Origin: Helicobacter burdigaliensis
GTDB lineage: Bacteria > Campylobacterota > Campylobacteria > Campylobacterales > Helicobacteraceae
Reading direction: 5' to 3'
DNA length: 64,000 bases
NCBI RefSeq assembly: GCF_003670295.1
Contig: NZ_QXJG01000004.1
Coordinates: 1-64,000, forward strand
Part shown: one piece after another, positions 1 to 8,832 of the stretch
Layout of the letters: each line of letters begins with the position of its first letter
Position numbering within the stretch: position 1 is the stretch's first letter
Program-made: the position numbers and the translations under genes
The notes under the pieces: generated by a model
The model's input: only the letters and a program-made list of their open reading frames with translations
Told to the model about the DNA's origin: nothing
The model's database searches: none

Positions 1-79
<79 letters not shown>

Positions 80-353
80 ATTTATATTTTAGTAACAAAA
101 AGTAGCGTTTTTGGCTTAAAATGCCTATTTTTTGGAATTTATAAGGCTATATATTGTAAAAATTACTTAATTAAATTAAATATGATTTATTTTAAAAGTA
201 AATAAAGTAATATTTACTTTATTTTATTGTGAAATACTTTGTTGATGCGAGGTATATTTTGTTATTACTTTTGGAGAATTTTAAGGTTTTGTTGTAAGTT
301 TTTTAGATTTGCACCTGTGGATAAGACTATGCTTGTATGCTCCTCTTTTTACA

Positions 354-373
354 TATTCTTAAGGATAAGAATA
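354..373. repeat. Perfect 8-4-8 inverted repeat
   Basis: TATTCTTA at 354-361 and TAAGAATA at 366-373 are separated by AGGA. Partly complementary CTCCT (340-344) and AGGAG (373-377) flank it. It could be a transcription-factor operator or a hairpin. The gene it would serve is not evident. Confidence 0.4.
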
Positions 374-421
374 GGAGTATAAAAGGGGATTACCACGGCT
401 AATAAATAAGTCTTGTAGTGT

Positions 422-464
422 GAAGGGAGAGGATTATTCTCTTGTAATAAAACCCTCTCCTTCC
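422..464 (-). terminator. Possible terminator of ansB
   Basis: A G/A-rich segment (422-435) and a C/T-rich segment (451-464) can pair imperfectly, with bulges, to form a stem-loop a few bases past the minus-strand ansB stop. There is no strong U run, so this is a weak call. Confidence 0.3.
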
Positions 465-471
465 TATTAAG

Positions 472-1515
472 CTAGTATTTTAAAAAATACTCTTGAATCT
501 TTTTTGGATCTTGAGTTTTAGTGAGTGCTAGCATTAAAAGAACTCTAGCTTTTTGTGGATTTAAATCTTCTGTACTTATAAAGCCTAGCTCTTTATCAGC
601 TTCGCTTACTGCTACTCTTCCAGCTACAACTCTTGAGCTAATGGCTACTTTTAGCCCTTTTGGCATAAGCTCTTTTAAGATGTTTTTTTGATCTTCATGG
701 ATACTTCCTGCACCACTTCCAGCGATTACTAAACCTTTTGTGCTATTTTCAAAAAGTGCTTTTGCTGCCACTCCACTTCCATCGTTTGAATAAGTGTAGA
801 GAATATCTACTTTAGGTAAAGTTTCTAGCTTACTTACGTCAAAAGGAGAATCTTTTGTGTGCTCTTTTAAAACTTTGTTGTAAAAAAATACTTTACCATC
901 TACGATATAGCCTAAATCCCCAAAATCAGGAGAAGAGAACGCATCTACATTAAGGCTGTGGGTTTTTACAACGCCTCTAGCGCTTTGAATCTTATCATTC
1001 ATTGCTACCATTACGCCTTTGCCTCTAGCTTCTTTGCTTGCAGCTAGTGCTACTGCATTATAGAGGTTTTTTGGGCCATCTGCGCTCATTGCAGTTGATG
1101 GACGCATAGCACCCACTAGCACCACAGGCTTATCGCTTTTTATTGTGAGGTTTAAAAAGTAGGCTGTCTCCTCCATGGTGTCTGTCCCATGTGTGATAAC
1201 CACCCCATCAATCCCACTTTTAAAAAGTGAATTAATTTCTTTAGCAAGTTTTAGCCAAATAGCATCACGCATATTGGAACTATCAATATTGGCAATTTGC
1301 TCCCCACTAATCTGTGCTAAATCTTGGATTTGTGGGACAGCTTTTATAAGCACATCAACTCCTACAACTCCTGCTGTGTAACCAGTAGTCGCCACTGCAC
1401 TATCAATAGAACCTGCAATTGTGCCACCGGTTGCTAAAATAGCAATTTTTGGTTTAGCTTCTAGCATACTTACTCCTAAAAATAACGCCACCAAACAAAG
1501 TAAAATTTTCTTCAT
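472..1515 (-). CDS. ansB: Periplasmic L-asparaginase, type II
   Basis: Hydrolyses L-asparagine to aspartate and ammonia, probably in the periplasm. The 347-residue product begins with a typical Sec signal (MKK, a hydrophobic core, then LEAK around residue 21). The asparaginase N-terminal motif ATGGTIAGS follows directly, then the second threonine-aspartate signature THGTDTMEET near residue 110 and VLVGAMRPST further on. The length matches bacterial type II enzymes. It stands alone, with 132 bases to the next minus-strand gene. In Campylobacterota this enzyme lets cells feed on asparagine and, by depleting it, affects host cells (family knowledge). The call is secure; the periplasmic location rests on the signal sequence. 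Confidence 0.95.
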   Translation of the reverse strand: MKKILLCLVALFLGVSMLEAKPKIAILATGGTIAGSIDSAVATTGYTAGVVGVDVLIKAVPQIQDLAQISGEQIANIDSSNMRDAIWLKLAKEINSLFKSGIDGVVITHGTDTMEETAYFLNLTIKSDKPVVLVGAMRPSTAMSADGPKNLYNAVALAASKEARGKGVMVAMNDKIQSARGVVKTHSLNVDAFSSPDFGDLGYIVDGKVFFYNKVLKEHTKDSPFDVSKLETLPKVDILYTYSNDGSGVAAKALFENSTKGLVIAGSGAGSIHEDQKNILKELMPKGLKVAISSRVVAGRVAVSEADKELGFISTEDLNPQKARVLLMLALTKTQDPKKIQEYFLKY

Positions 1516-1647
1516 TATCTTTGCCCCCAGTTTTAAAATTTGCCTTAAAATTAAGGCTTATTGAATTATAAAGAAGAAATAAGCAAAAATAAATAAAACA
1601 AATTTAAAAACTTAAAATTTTTTATGGCTTTGTTAAAAAATGTAATT

Positions 1648-2298
1648 TTATAAATCTTTTTCAATCATACAAACCGCTTCTAATGCATCTTTTGCTAAAG
1701 AATTTGTATATTTTTCTAAAAGTTCTTTGCTCGCATAACCGCTTAGAACACCAATGGAATTTACCCCTGCACTAGAAGCTGCAAGAATATCTAGCGGAGT
1801 ATCTCCTATCATAAAAATTTGTTGTTTTGCTAAGGGGATATTTATAAGTTCTAGTGCCTTTAAAATAGGTTCTTTATCAGGCTTTGCATGGATAACATCT
1901 TCTCTTCCTATCACACAAGCAAACTTTTCTAAAACCCCAAAATGCTCCAAAAGTAGCTTAGAGTATTTGCCAGTTTTTGTGGTAACAACGCCTAAAGTTG
2001 CAAATGTATGGGCTTTTAAAATAGCTTCTTTTGCGTTTGTTAAAAGCTGTGTTTTGGCATTGCAAATTTGTCTATAATGCTCTTTGTAAATATCAATATG
2101 TTGTTTTAAATTTTTTTCTTGAACGCCTAGAGTTTTAAACATATCTTCTAGTGTATGTCCAATCTGTGAGCTTACTGCATCAAAAGTAGGCTCTTTTTCT
2201 CCTAAAGCTTTAAAGGAGTGGCAAAAAGATTCATAAACTGCTTGTGTAGAATCAATTAAAGTGCCATCTAAATCAAATAAAATAATTCTATTTTTCAT
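1648..2298 (-). CDS. gph: HAD-family phosphatase (phosphoglycolate phosphatase-like)
   Basis: A 216-residue haloacid dehalogenase phosphatase. Motif I is FDLDGTLIDS near residue 8, with nucleophile Asp followed by the general-acid Asp. A helical cap follows, then the VVTTKTGK segment (motif II region), a conserved Lys in HAKPDKEP (motif III) and GDTPLDILAA (motif IV acidic residues). The likely substrate is 2-phosphoglycolate, but related HAD enzymes (PpaX, nucleotidases) share all these motifs. It is a single gene, divergent from dnaQ, with a 109-base gap that holds promoters for both. Confidence 0.82.
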   Translation of the reverse strand: MKNRIILFDLDGTLIDSTQAVYESFCHSFKALGEKEPTFDAVSSQIGHTLEDMFKTLGVQEKNLKQHIDIYKEHYRQICNAKTQLLTNAKEAILKAHTFATLGVVTTKTGKYSKLLLEHFGVLEKFACVIGREDVIHAKPDKEPILKALELINIPLAKQQIFMIGDTPLDILAASSAGVNSIGVLSGYASKELLEKYTNSLAKDALEAVCMIEKDL

Positions 2299-2407
2299 AA
2301 AATATTCTTACCTTTGTATAAAAATTTATCGTAATTTATCAAATTTTAGCTAAAACAATCCGCTTTTTGTTAAAATATGCAGTTTTATTTTAAAAAAAGT
2401 AGGAAAT

Positions 2408-3220
2408 ATGCCAAAACGCTATGAAAGCCTTATAGCCTCTTTACTTAAGCGTCCAAATTCTTTGAATGAATTTGAAAGCAAGCTTTGTCAAATTGGCGGT
2501 TTATTTACAGATAAAGAAAGCGAATTAGAACTTATAAAAAATAGCGGAATCCCTTTGTGGTATGAATATGATAAGGTTTATTTTCGCCCTAAACTTACAG
2601 AGCTTAGTGAAGAATCTTATTGTATTATAGATATTGAGACAAACGGACATGATCCAAAAATCCACCAGCCCATTGAAATAGGTGCAATTCTATACCAAAA
2701 GGGCAAAGTGCAAAAAACTTTTTCTACTTTTGTTTTTTGTGAATATATCCCACAAAGCATTACAGAGCTAACAGGTATTTCTCAAGAAATGCTAAAAGAT
2801 GCACCTCCTATACATCAAGCACTAGAGGCTTTTAAGTTATTTTTGGGGGATAGCATTTTTGTAGCGCATAATGTTTTGTTTGATTTTTCTTTTCTTAGCA
2901 ATTCTTTAAATCGTCATGGGTTTGGGTATTTATACAATCCCACTCTTTGCACGATTAAACTAGCACAAGCTACCTTTAGTGCGCCAAAATATTCCCTTGC
3001 ATTTTTAAATGAATTTTTAGGGATTTATCATAGTCCTTTACATCGTGCATTAGAAGATTCTAAGGTGGCGTTAGAGATTTTTAAATATTGCTTAAAAAAA
3101 TTACCAAAAAATATCCATACAAGCTATGATTTGTTACAATTAGCTTCATCGCAGTTTTTAAAAGGTTATAAAAAACAAAGAAAAACGAGGAGTAAAAATG
3201 CTATACAAAAATTATCCTAA
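2408..3220 (+). CDS. dnaQ: DnaQ-like 3'-5' exonuclease (DNA polymerase III epsilon type)
   Basis: A 270-residue DEDDh exonuclease. ExoI is IDIETNGHDP around residue 76, ExoII is HNVLFDFSFLSN around residue 154, and ExoIII is HRALEDSKVALEIF around residue 217. About 70 residues precede the exonuclease domain, as in Helicobacter and Campylobacter homologues. Proofreading of replication or a general nuclease role is expected. The start follows AGGAAAT at good spacing. The 3' end overlaps nspC by 23 bases in another frame, so the two genes are probably co-transcribed although unrelated in function. Confidence 0.88.
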   Translation: MPKRYESLIASLLKRPNSLNEFESKLCQIGGLFTDKESELELIKNSGIPLWYEYDKVYFRPKLTELSEESYCIIDIETNGHDPKIHQPIEIGAILYQKGKVQKTFSTFVFCEYIPQSITELTGISQEMLKDAPPIHQALEAFKLFLGDSIFVAHNVLFDFSFLSNSLNRHGFGYLYNPTLCTIKLAQATFSAPKYSLAFLNEFLGIYHSPLHRALEDSKVALEIFKYCLKKLPKNIHTSYDLLQLASSQFLKGYKKQRKTRSKNAIQKLS

Positions 3221-4421
3221 AAATTTTAAATCCATTCCAAGCCCTTGCTATGTGCTAGAAGAAGAGAAGCTAGAGAAGAATTTGGAGCTTTTAAAAAGAG
3301 TGGAAGAAGAAAGTGGGGCTAAGGTGCTTTTAGCGCTGAAAGGCTATGCACTTTGGAGGAGTTTTCCACTTGCTAGAGAATATTTGAGCGGAATTACTGC
3401 AAGTGGGATTTATGAGGCAAGATTGGGATATGAGGAGTTTAAAAAGGAAGTGAGTGTTTTTTCTCCCGCATATAAAGAAGAAGAGATAAAAGAGCTTGTA
3501 AAGATTTCAAATCATATCATTTTTAATTCTTTTTTGCAGTGGCAAACTTACAAGGGCTATATCTTAGAAGAAAACAAACAAAGAGAATCCCAAAATAAAG
3601 AAAAGATTGAAATAGGGCTTAGGGTAAATCCAGAGTATAGTGAAGTAACTCCTGCAATTTATAATCCTTGTGTTGAGGGTTCAAGGCTTGGGATTAACAA
3701 AGAAGAGTTTAAAAAAGGAGTGAAAAAGTATGGCTTAGAGGGGATTAGTGGGTTGCATTTTCATACACATTGTGAGCAAAATAGCGATGCACTAAAGAGA
3801 ACGTTAAAACACTTTATTAAGCATTTTGGGGAGTATATTCCGCAAATGAAATGGGTAAATTTTGGCGGAGGACATCATATTACAAGAGAAGATTATGATG
3901 TGGAATTGCTTATTAAGATTATCAAAAAATTTAATAAAACCTATAATAAACAAGTTTATTTAGAACCCGGTGAAGCAATTGGTTGGCAAACAGGATTTTT
4001 AATAGGAAGTGTGGTGGATATTGTTAAAAATGGGGTTAATATTGCACTTTTAGATGTGAGTGCAGCAGCCCATATGCCAGATTGCCTTGAAATGCCCTAT
4101 CGCCCTATGGTAAGAAATAGCTTTTATGCTAAAGCACAGACTAAAAAGAAACACCTTAGCTTAAAATCAGAAGCCAAATACACTTATCGTTTAGGAGGAC
4201 CTACTTGTCTAGCAGGAGATGTGATAGGGGATTATGGATTTAGTGAAAAGTTAAAAGTAGGAGATAGGATTATTTTTGAAGATATGATTCACTATACAAT
4301 CGTTAAAAACAATACTTTTAATGGTGTTCCTTTGCCAAGTATTGGAATAATCCATAAAAATGGAGAGTTTGAATTGCTAAAAAGCTTTAGCTATGAGGAT
4401 TACAAATATAGGAACAGCTAA
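3198..4421 (+). CDS. nspC: Carboxynorspermidine / carboxyspermidine decarboxylase
   Basis: A PLP-dependent alanine-racemase-fold decarboxylase of 407 residues. It makes spermidine or norspermidine from the carboxylated precursor, the alternative polyamine route used by gut Campylobacterota in place of SpeD/SpeE. Evidence is the N-terminal SIPSPCYVLEEEKLEKN, the PLP-lysine region LLALKGYALW near residue 48, the GLHFHTHCEQ block, the phosphate-binding NFGGGHHI, and the GGPTCLAGDVIGDY C-terminal block with the catalytic Cys. AGGAG lies nine bases before the ATG. The expected partner, carboxyspermidine dehydrogenase, is not in this window. Confidence 0.93.
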   Translation: MLYKNYPKNFKSIPSPCYVLEEEKLEKNLELLKRVEEESGAKVLLALKGYALWRSFPLAREYLSGITASGIYEARLGYEEFKKEVSVFSPAYKEEEIKELVKISNHIIFNSFLQWQTYKGYILEENKQRESQNKEKIEIGLRVNPEYSEVTPAIYNPCVEGSRLGINKEEFKKGVKKYGLEGISGLHFHTHCEQNSDALKRTLKHFIKHFGEYIPQMKWVNFGGGHHITREDYDVELLIKIIKKFNKTYNKQVYLEPGEAIGWQTGFLIGSVVDIVKNGVNIALLDVSAAAHMPDCLEMPYRPMVRNSFYAKAQTKKKHLSLKSEAKYTYRLGGPTCLAGDVIGDYGFSEKLKVGDRIIFEDMIHYTIVKNNTFNGVPLPSIGIIHKNGEFELLKSFSYEDYKYRNS

Positions 4422-4443
4422 ATTTTGAAAATTACATTTATAT

Positions 4444-4464
4444 TTTATGTTGATTTAACATAAA
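4444..4464. promoter_or_regulatory. Inverted repeat at the efflux-operon promoter
   Basis: TTTATGTT (4444-4451) and AACATAAA (4457-4464) are perfect eight-base arms around GATTT. The repeat lies just upstream of a TATAAT hexamer and covers the place where a -35 element would sit, so a regulator binding here could block or recruit RNA polymerase. It could instead act as a weak hairpin after nspC, but no T run follows. Confidence 0.5.
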
Positions 4465-4469
4465 GTGAA

Positions 4470-4475
4470 TATAAT
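4470..4475 (+). promoter_or_regulatory. -10 element of the RND efflux operon promoter
   Basis: A consensus TATAAT lies 79 bases before the adaptor ATG, between the two inverted repeats. There is no clear -35, as is common for sigma-70 promoters of this group. Confidence 0.55.
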
Positions 4476-4491
4476 CTACATCACAATTTAT

Positions 4492-4513
4492 TTTTGTAAC
4501 AATTATTACAAAA
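4492..4513. promoter_or_regulatory. CmeR-like operator of the efflux operon
   Basis: TTTTGTAA (4492-4499) and TTACAAAA (4506-4513) are perfect eight-base arms around CAATTA. The 16-base core TGTAACAATTATTACA closely resembles the site I recall for the TetR-family repressor CmeR in Campylobacter jejuni (TGTAATAAATATTACA). It lies about 17 bases after the TATAAT, so bound protein would cover the transcription start. No TetR gene is adjacent; the regulator must be encoded elsewhere. Confidence 0.7.
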
Positions 4514-4553
4514 CAATTTTAACCCTTTTAAAACTAGGAGAAAAGGAAATACA

Positions 4554-5690
4554 ATGAAGTCAATTCATAAAATACTCGCTTTAGCTTTTTGTTCTCTTGC
4601 AATTTTTAGTGGTTGCTCTAAAGAACAAAAGCAACAAGCTCCGCAGTCTTTGCCCGTTAGCACTTTTAAGGTTCAAAAGAGTGATGTTGCAGTAGCCTTT
4701 GAATATCCTACGCAACTAAAAAGTCTTCAAAGTGTGGGCATTTATGCAAGAGTGGAGGGCACACTTTTGAAGCAAAACTTTATTGAGGGGGGATTTGTAA
4801 AGAAAGGAGATAAGCTTTTTAAAATTGATCCTGCAAAATATTTAGCCAATGTAAATATTGCAAAAGCACAGCTTCAATCCGCACAAGCTTCGCTAAAAGA
4901 AGCAAATCGTGATTGGGAGCGTTCTAAAAAGCTTTTTAGTCAAAAAGCCCTAAGCCCAAAAGAACGCGATCAATCACTTTCAGCTTATGAGAATGCGAGT
5001 GCAAATGTAGCAAATGCTAAGGCAAATTTAGACAATGCGATGATTGATTTAGGATATACAGATGTAATTGCGCCCTCTAGCGGTAAAGTGGGTATTGTAA
5101 ATTATGATATAGGAGATCTTGTAGGAAGTGCAGGTTCTAATAATGTGCTTACGACTATTACACAACTAGATCCTATCCACGCAGAGTTTTCAATTCCTAG
5201 CAATGATTATTATTTTTTGCGTAGTTTAAACCGCGATAATTTAAAGATTCAATATATTTTACCTAGTGGGCAAATTTATGCTAAAGAGGGTGTACTAGAC
5301 TTCCTTGATAGTGTGCTAGATACAAGCACTTCTACTATTAAAGCAAGAGCCATTGTAGAAAACAAAGAATCTCTATTAATACCGGGTGAATTTTCAAGAA
5401 TCCGCTTACAAGGCTTAATCGCAAAAGATGCTATTGCAATTCCGCAAGTTGCTGTTTTGCAAGATGCAAAAGGAAGCTATGTGTATAGAGTGGTAGATGG
5501 CAAAGCAGTGCAAACACGCATAGTTTTAGGCAATGCAGTGGATAATAGCTTTTTGGTGCAATCAGGATTAAATGAGGGAGACGAGATTATTACAAATCAG
5601 CTGATTAAAATCAAGCCTAATGCACCTGTTCGCCTTATGAATGCACCGAGTGGAGCTACTCCCACACAAAATGCCAAAATGGCAAGTTAA
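4554..5690 (+). CDS. cmeA: RND efflux periplasmic adaptor lipoprotein (CmeA-like)
   Basis: A membrane-fusion protein of 378 residues linking the inner-membrane pump to the outer-membrane channel. The lipobox is IFSGC, with lipidated Cys21. The beta-barrel/lipoyl half-motif RVEGTLLKQNFIEGGFVKKG follows near residue 67, then an alpha-helical hairpin around residues 100-160 (SAQASLKEANRDWERSKKLF), the second lipoyl half (APSSGKVGIV) and the membrane-proximal domain (TNQLIKIKPNAPV). It is the first gene of a three-gene operon, with 10 bases to the pump gene. The order and homology fit CmeABC of Campylobacter and the HefABC pumps of Helicobacter. Confidence 0.93.
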   Translation: MKSIHKILALAFCSLAIFSGCSKEQKQQAPQSLPVSTFKVQKSDVAVAFEYPTQLKSLQSVGIYARVEGTLLKQNFIEGGFVKKGDKLFKIDPAKYLANVNIAKAQLQSAQASLKEANRDWERSKKLFSQKALSPKERDQSLSAYENASANVANAKANLDNAMIDLGYTDVIAPSSGKVGIVNYDIGDLVGSAGSNNVLTTITQLDPIHAEFSIPSNDYYFLRSLNRDNLKIQYILPSGQIYAKEGVLDFLDSVLDTSTSTIKARAIVENKESLLIPGEFSRIRLQGLIAKDAIAIPQVAVLQDAKGSYVYRVVDGKAVQTRIVLGNAVDNSFLVQSGLNEGDEIITNQLIKIKPNAPVRLMNAPSGATPTQNAKMAS

Positions 5691-5700
5691 GGTTTTATAG

Positions 5701-8700
5701 ATGTTTTCAAAGTTTTTTATTAATCGTCCTGTTTTAGCAATGGTAATGTCTATTATTATTGTAATTGCAGGTTCTTTATCTATTTTTTCTTTAGCGGTGG
5801 AGGAATATCCTCAAGTAACTCCCCCACAAGTTGTAGTGCAGACTACTTATCCGGGTGCAAATGCAGAGGTTATCTCAAGCAGTGTTGCAAGTATTTTGGA
5901 AAATAGCATTAATGGGGTTGAGGGTATGATTTATATGCAATCTTCTTCTACTTCAAGCGGGAATCTTTCTATTAATGTTTATTTTACGAATGAAACCGAT
6001 CCTGATCAAGCAACTATTAATGTAAATAACCGCGTTCAAGCTGTGCTTAGTCAGCTTCCTCAAGAAGTGCAAAGAATGGGGGTAACCGTAGATAAAAGAT
6101 CTTCCACAATTTTAGCGGTATATTCACTCTCTTCAGACACTCCTAGCCAAAATGCAACCTATATTGCAAACTATGCGACTATTAATATTTTAGATGAGCT
6201 AAAAAGGATTCAAGGTGTAGGGGATGCTACACTTTTTGGTAGGGAAGAATATTCTATGCGTATTTGGCTCTCTCCAGATAAGCTTACAAAATATAATTTA
6301 ACTCCATCCGATGTAATTGCACTTGTGCAAGAGCAAAACTCTCAATTTGCAGCAGGAGCTTTTGGGCAAGAGCCAGTTAGAGATGATTTAGAATTTACCT
6401 ATTCTGTAACAACACAAGGAAGATTTACCGACGCAAAGGAGTTTGAAAATATTTTAATCCGCACAAATCCTGATGGTTCTTCTTTAAGATTAAAAGATGT
6501 AGCAAGAGTAGAGCTTGGTGCAGAAGATTATAGTGTAAATGGCTTTTATAATGGAAAACCAGCTGTTGCATTTGGTGTGTTCTTGCAACCTGGAGCTAAC
6601 GCACTTAATGTAGCAAAGGCGGTAAATGCAAAGCTAGAAGAGCTTAGTAAAAGCTTCCCAGATGGGCTAACTTATGCGATTCCTTATGATACAACTGCTT
6701 TTGTTAATGTATCTGTGAAAGAGGTGATTAAAACCTTTATTGAAGCAATCATTCTAGTTGTAATTGTTATTTATTTCTTCTTGCAAAATTTTAGAGCTAC
6801 GATTATTCCAGTTCTTGCCGTGCCAGTGTCTATCATTGGTGCATTTGCGGGAATGTATATGTTAGGCTTTTCCATAAACTTGCTTACACTTTTTGGATTG
6901 ATTTTAGCCATTGGTATTGTTGTAGATGATGCGATTATTGTAATTGAAAATGTAGAACGATTAATCCATGAAGAAAAGCTTTCGGTTAAAGCAGCTACAA
7001 TTAAAGCAATGGAAGAGATCGCAAGTCCGGTTATCGCCATTGTTTTAGTGCTTTCAGCAGTTTTTATCCCCGTAGCATTTATGGGAGGCTTTTCAGGAGA
7101 GATTTATAGGCAGTTTGCCATTACTATTGTAATTTCGGTAGTTATTTCAGGTTTTGTTGCTTTGACGCTTACTCCAGCGCTTTGTGTGTCTATTTTAAAA
7201 GCAAAAGAACCAAAACCCTTTTATATTGTAAGAAAGTTTAATGAGTTTTTTGATTGGCTAACCCATCAATTTACTGCAAAAGTAGCCCATGCAATTAGAA
7301 GAGGCTTGTTGTATGTGATTTTATTCTTTGGACTTATTGGAATTACTTATGGGATTTTTAAGCAAGTGCCAACAGGGCTTGTTCCATCAGAAGATAAGGG
7401 AATCTTGCTTGTTTCTATGAAGCTCCCTCCTGCTACTGCATTAAGCAGGACGACAAACACAGCTTCTTTTATGGAACAAAATGTGAGGGCTAATCCAAAT
7501 GTAGAAGCAGTAATGGCTTTGGCAGGATATGATATGCTTTCAAGTGCGGTAAGAACTTTTGGGGGAACTGCGTTTGTTAAGCTTAAAGATTGGGGAGAGA
7601 GAAAGGAAGCTTCGCAACATTCACAAGCAATCGCGGGTGCTTTGACAGGAACTTTAATGCAAAATCCTAATGCAGTGATTTTTGCACTTAATCCACCGCC
7701 TATTATGGGGCTTAGCTTGACAGATGGATTTGAAATGTATATTCAAGATAGAACGGGTGGTTCTATTGAAAATTTACAAAAATATACACAAATGGTGCTA
7801 GAAGCAGCAAGCAAAAGACCGGAGCTAAAAGGCGTTAGAACTACACTTAGCGTAGATGTGCCTCAATATAGCGTGTCTTTAGATAGACAAAAAGCAAAGT
7901 CTTTAGGTGTGAATGTGAGCGATGTTTTCTCCACGCTTCAAGCTACATTTGGTGCTTATTATGTGAATGATTTTAATCTTTTTGGTAGAACTTATAAAGT
8001 AAATATTCAATCTGAAAGCCCTTTTAGAGAAAGTCCCGATGATTTAAGGAATGTTTTTGTGCGTTCAAGCAATGGAGATTTAGTGCCTATTAGCTCTCTT
8101 GTAAGTTTTAAAAGGGTGATTGGACCAGATATTTTAGAGCGTTTTAATCTTTTCCCAGCAGCTAAGCTTATGGGGGATGCAGGAGATGGATATTCTTCAG
8201 GTGATGCGCTAAAAGCCATTGAAGAAGTGGCTAATGAAATCTTGCCAGAAGGTTATACAATCGCTTGGTCAGGAAGCTCTTATCAAGAAAAAGCAAGTAG
8301 CGGAACAGGAACGGTTGCTTTTGTTTTTGGATTAGTGTTTGTTTTCTTGATTTTAGCGGCTCAATATGAAAGATGGCTTATGCCTATGGCAGTTTTAACT
8401 GCAGTGCCTTTTGCGGTGTTTGGCGCGATTTTGGCAACTTATTTAAGAGGATTAAATGTAGATATTTACTTTAATGTTGGACTTGTAATGCTTATCGCAC
8501 TTGCTGCAAAAAATGCGATTTTAATTATTGAATTTGCAATGCAGGCAAGAGAAGTAGAGAAAAAGGATATTTATGAATCAGCCATTGAAGCTGCAAGATT
8601 AAGATTCCGTCCTATTGTGATGACTTCACTAGCCTTTACCATTGGGGTTTTACCTCTTGCACTTAGCACAGGAGCAGGTGCTGCAAGTCGCCATGCTATT

Positions 8701-8832
8701 GGAACAGGTGTAATTGGTGGAATGCTTGCTGCTACTTTTATTGCGACTTTCTTTATTCCGCTTTTTTATACTTATTTTGCTAGATTTAGCGAATATTTAG
8801 GAAGACGCTTTGGAGGTAAAGATGAAGAATAA
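5701..8832 (+). CDS. cmeB: RND multidrug efflux transporter (CmeB-like)
   Basis: A proton-driven inner-membrane pump of 1043 residues, the normal length for HAE-1 RND transporters. It starts MFSKFFINRPVLAMVMSII with the first membrane helix. TM4 carries the proton-relay aspartate pair in GIVVDDAIIVIENVER (around residue 405). TM10 and TM11 carry AAKNAILIIEFA near residue 940 and RFRPIVMTSLAF soon after. Two large periplasmic loops sit between TM1-2 and TM7-8. Substrates are probably bile salts, fluoroquinolones, macrolides and other hydrophobic compounds (family knowledge). Its 3' end overlaps the channel gene by 11 bases. Confidence 0.95.
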   Translation: MFSKFFINRPVLAMVMSIIIVIAGSLSIFSLAVEEYPQVTPPQVVVQTTYPGANAEVISSSVASILENSINGVEGMIYMQSSSTSSGNLSINVYFTNETDPDQATINVNNRVQAVLSQLPQEVQRMGVTVDKRSSTILAVYSLSSDTPSQNATYIANYATINILDELKRIQGVGDATLFGREEYSMRIWLSPDKLTKYNLTPSDVIALVQEQNSQFAAGAFGQEPVRDDLEFTYSVTTQGRFTDAKEFENILIRTNPDGSSLRLKDVARVELGAEDYSVNGFYNGKPAVAFGVFLQPGANALNVAKAVNAKLEELSKSFPDGLTYAIPYDTTAFVNVSVKEVIKTFIEAIILVVIVIYFFLQNFRATIIPVLAVPVSIIGAFAGMYMLGFSINLLTLFGLILAIGIVVDDAIIVIENVERLIHEEKLSVKAATIKAMEEIASPVIAIVLVLSAVFIPVAFMGGFSGEIYRQFAITIVISVVISGFVALTLTPALCVSILKAKEPKPFYIVRKFNEFFDWLTHQFTAKVAHAIRRGLLYVILFFGLIGITYGIFKQVPTGLVPSEDKGILLVSMKLPPATALSRTTNTASFMEQNVRANPNVEAVMALAGYDMLSSAVRTFGGTAFVKLKDWGERKEASQHSQAIAGALTGTLMQNPNAVIFALNPPPIMGLSLTDGFEMYIQDRTGGSIENLQKYTQMVLEAASKRPELKGVRTTLSVDVPQYSVSLDRQKAKSLGVNVSDVFSTLQATFGAYYVNDFNLFGRTYKVNIQSESPFRESPDDLRNVFVRSSNGDLVPISSLVSFKRVIGPDILERFNLFPAAKLMGDAGDGYSSGDALKAIEEVANEILPEGYTIAWSGSSYQEKASSGTGTVAFVFGLVFVFLILAAQYERWLMPMAVLTAVPFAVFGAILATYLRGLNVDIYFNVGLVMLIALAAKNAILIIEFAMQAREVEKKDIYESAIEAARLRFRPIVMTSLAFTIGVLPLALSTGAGAASRHAIGTGVIGGMLAATFIATFFIPLFYTYFARFSEYLGRRFGGKDEE

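Noticed and set aside
316-324. DnaA-box-like TGTGGATAA (and TTATCCACA at 10326-10334)
   Set aside because: Single isolated nonamers without clustering, AT-rich unwinding repeats or a dnaA gene; not evidence for an origin.
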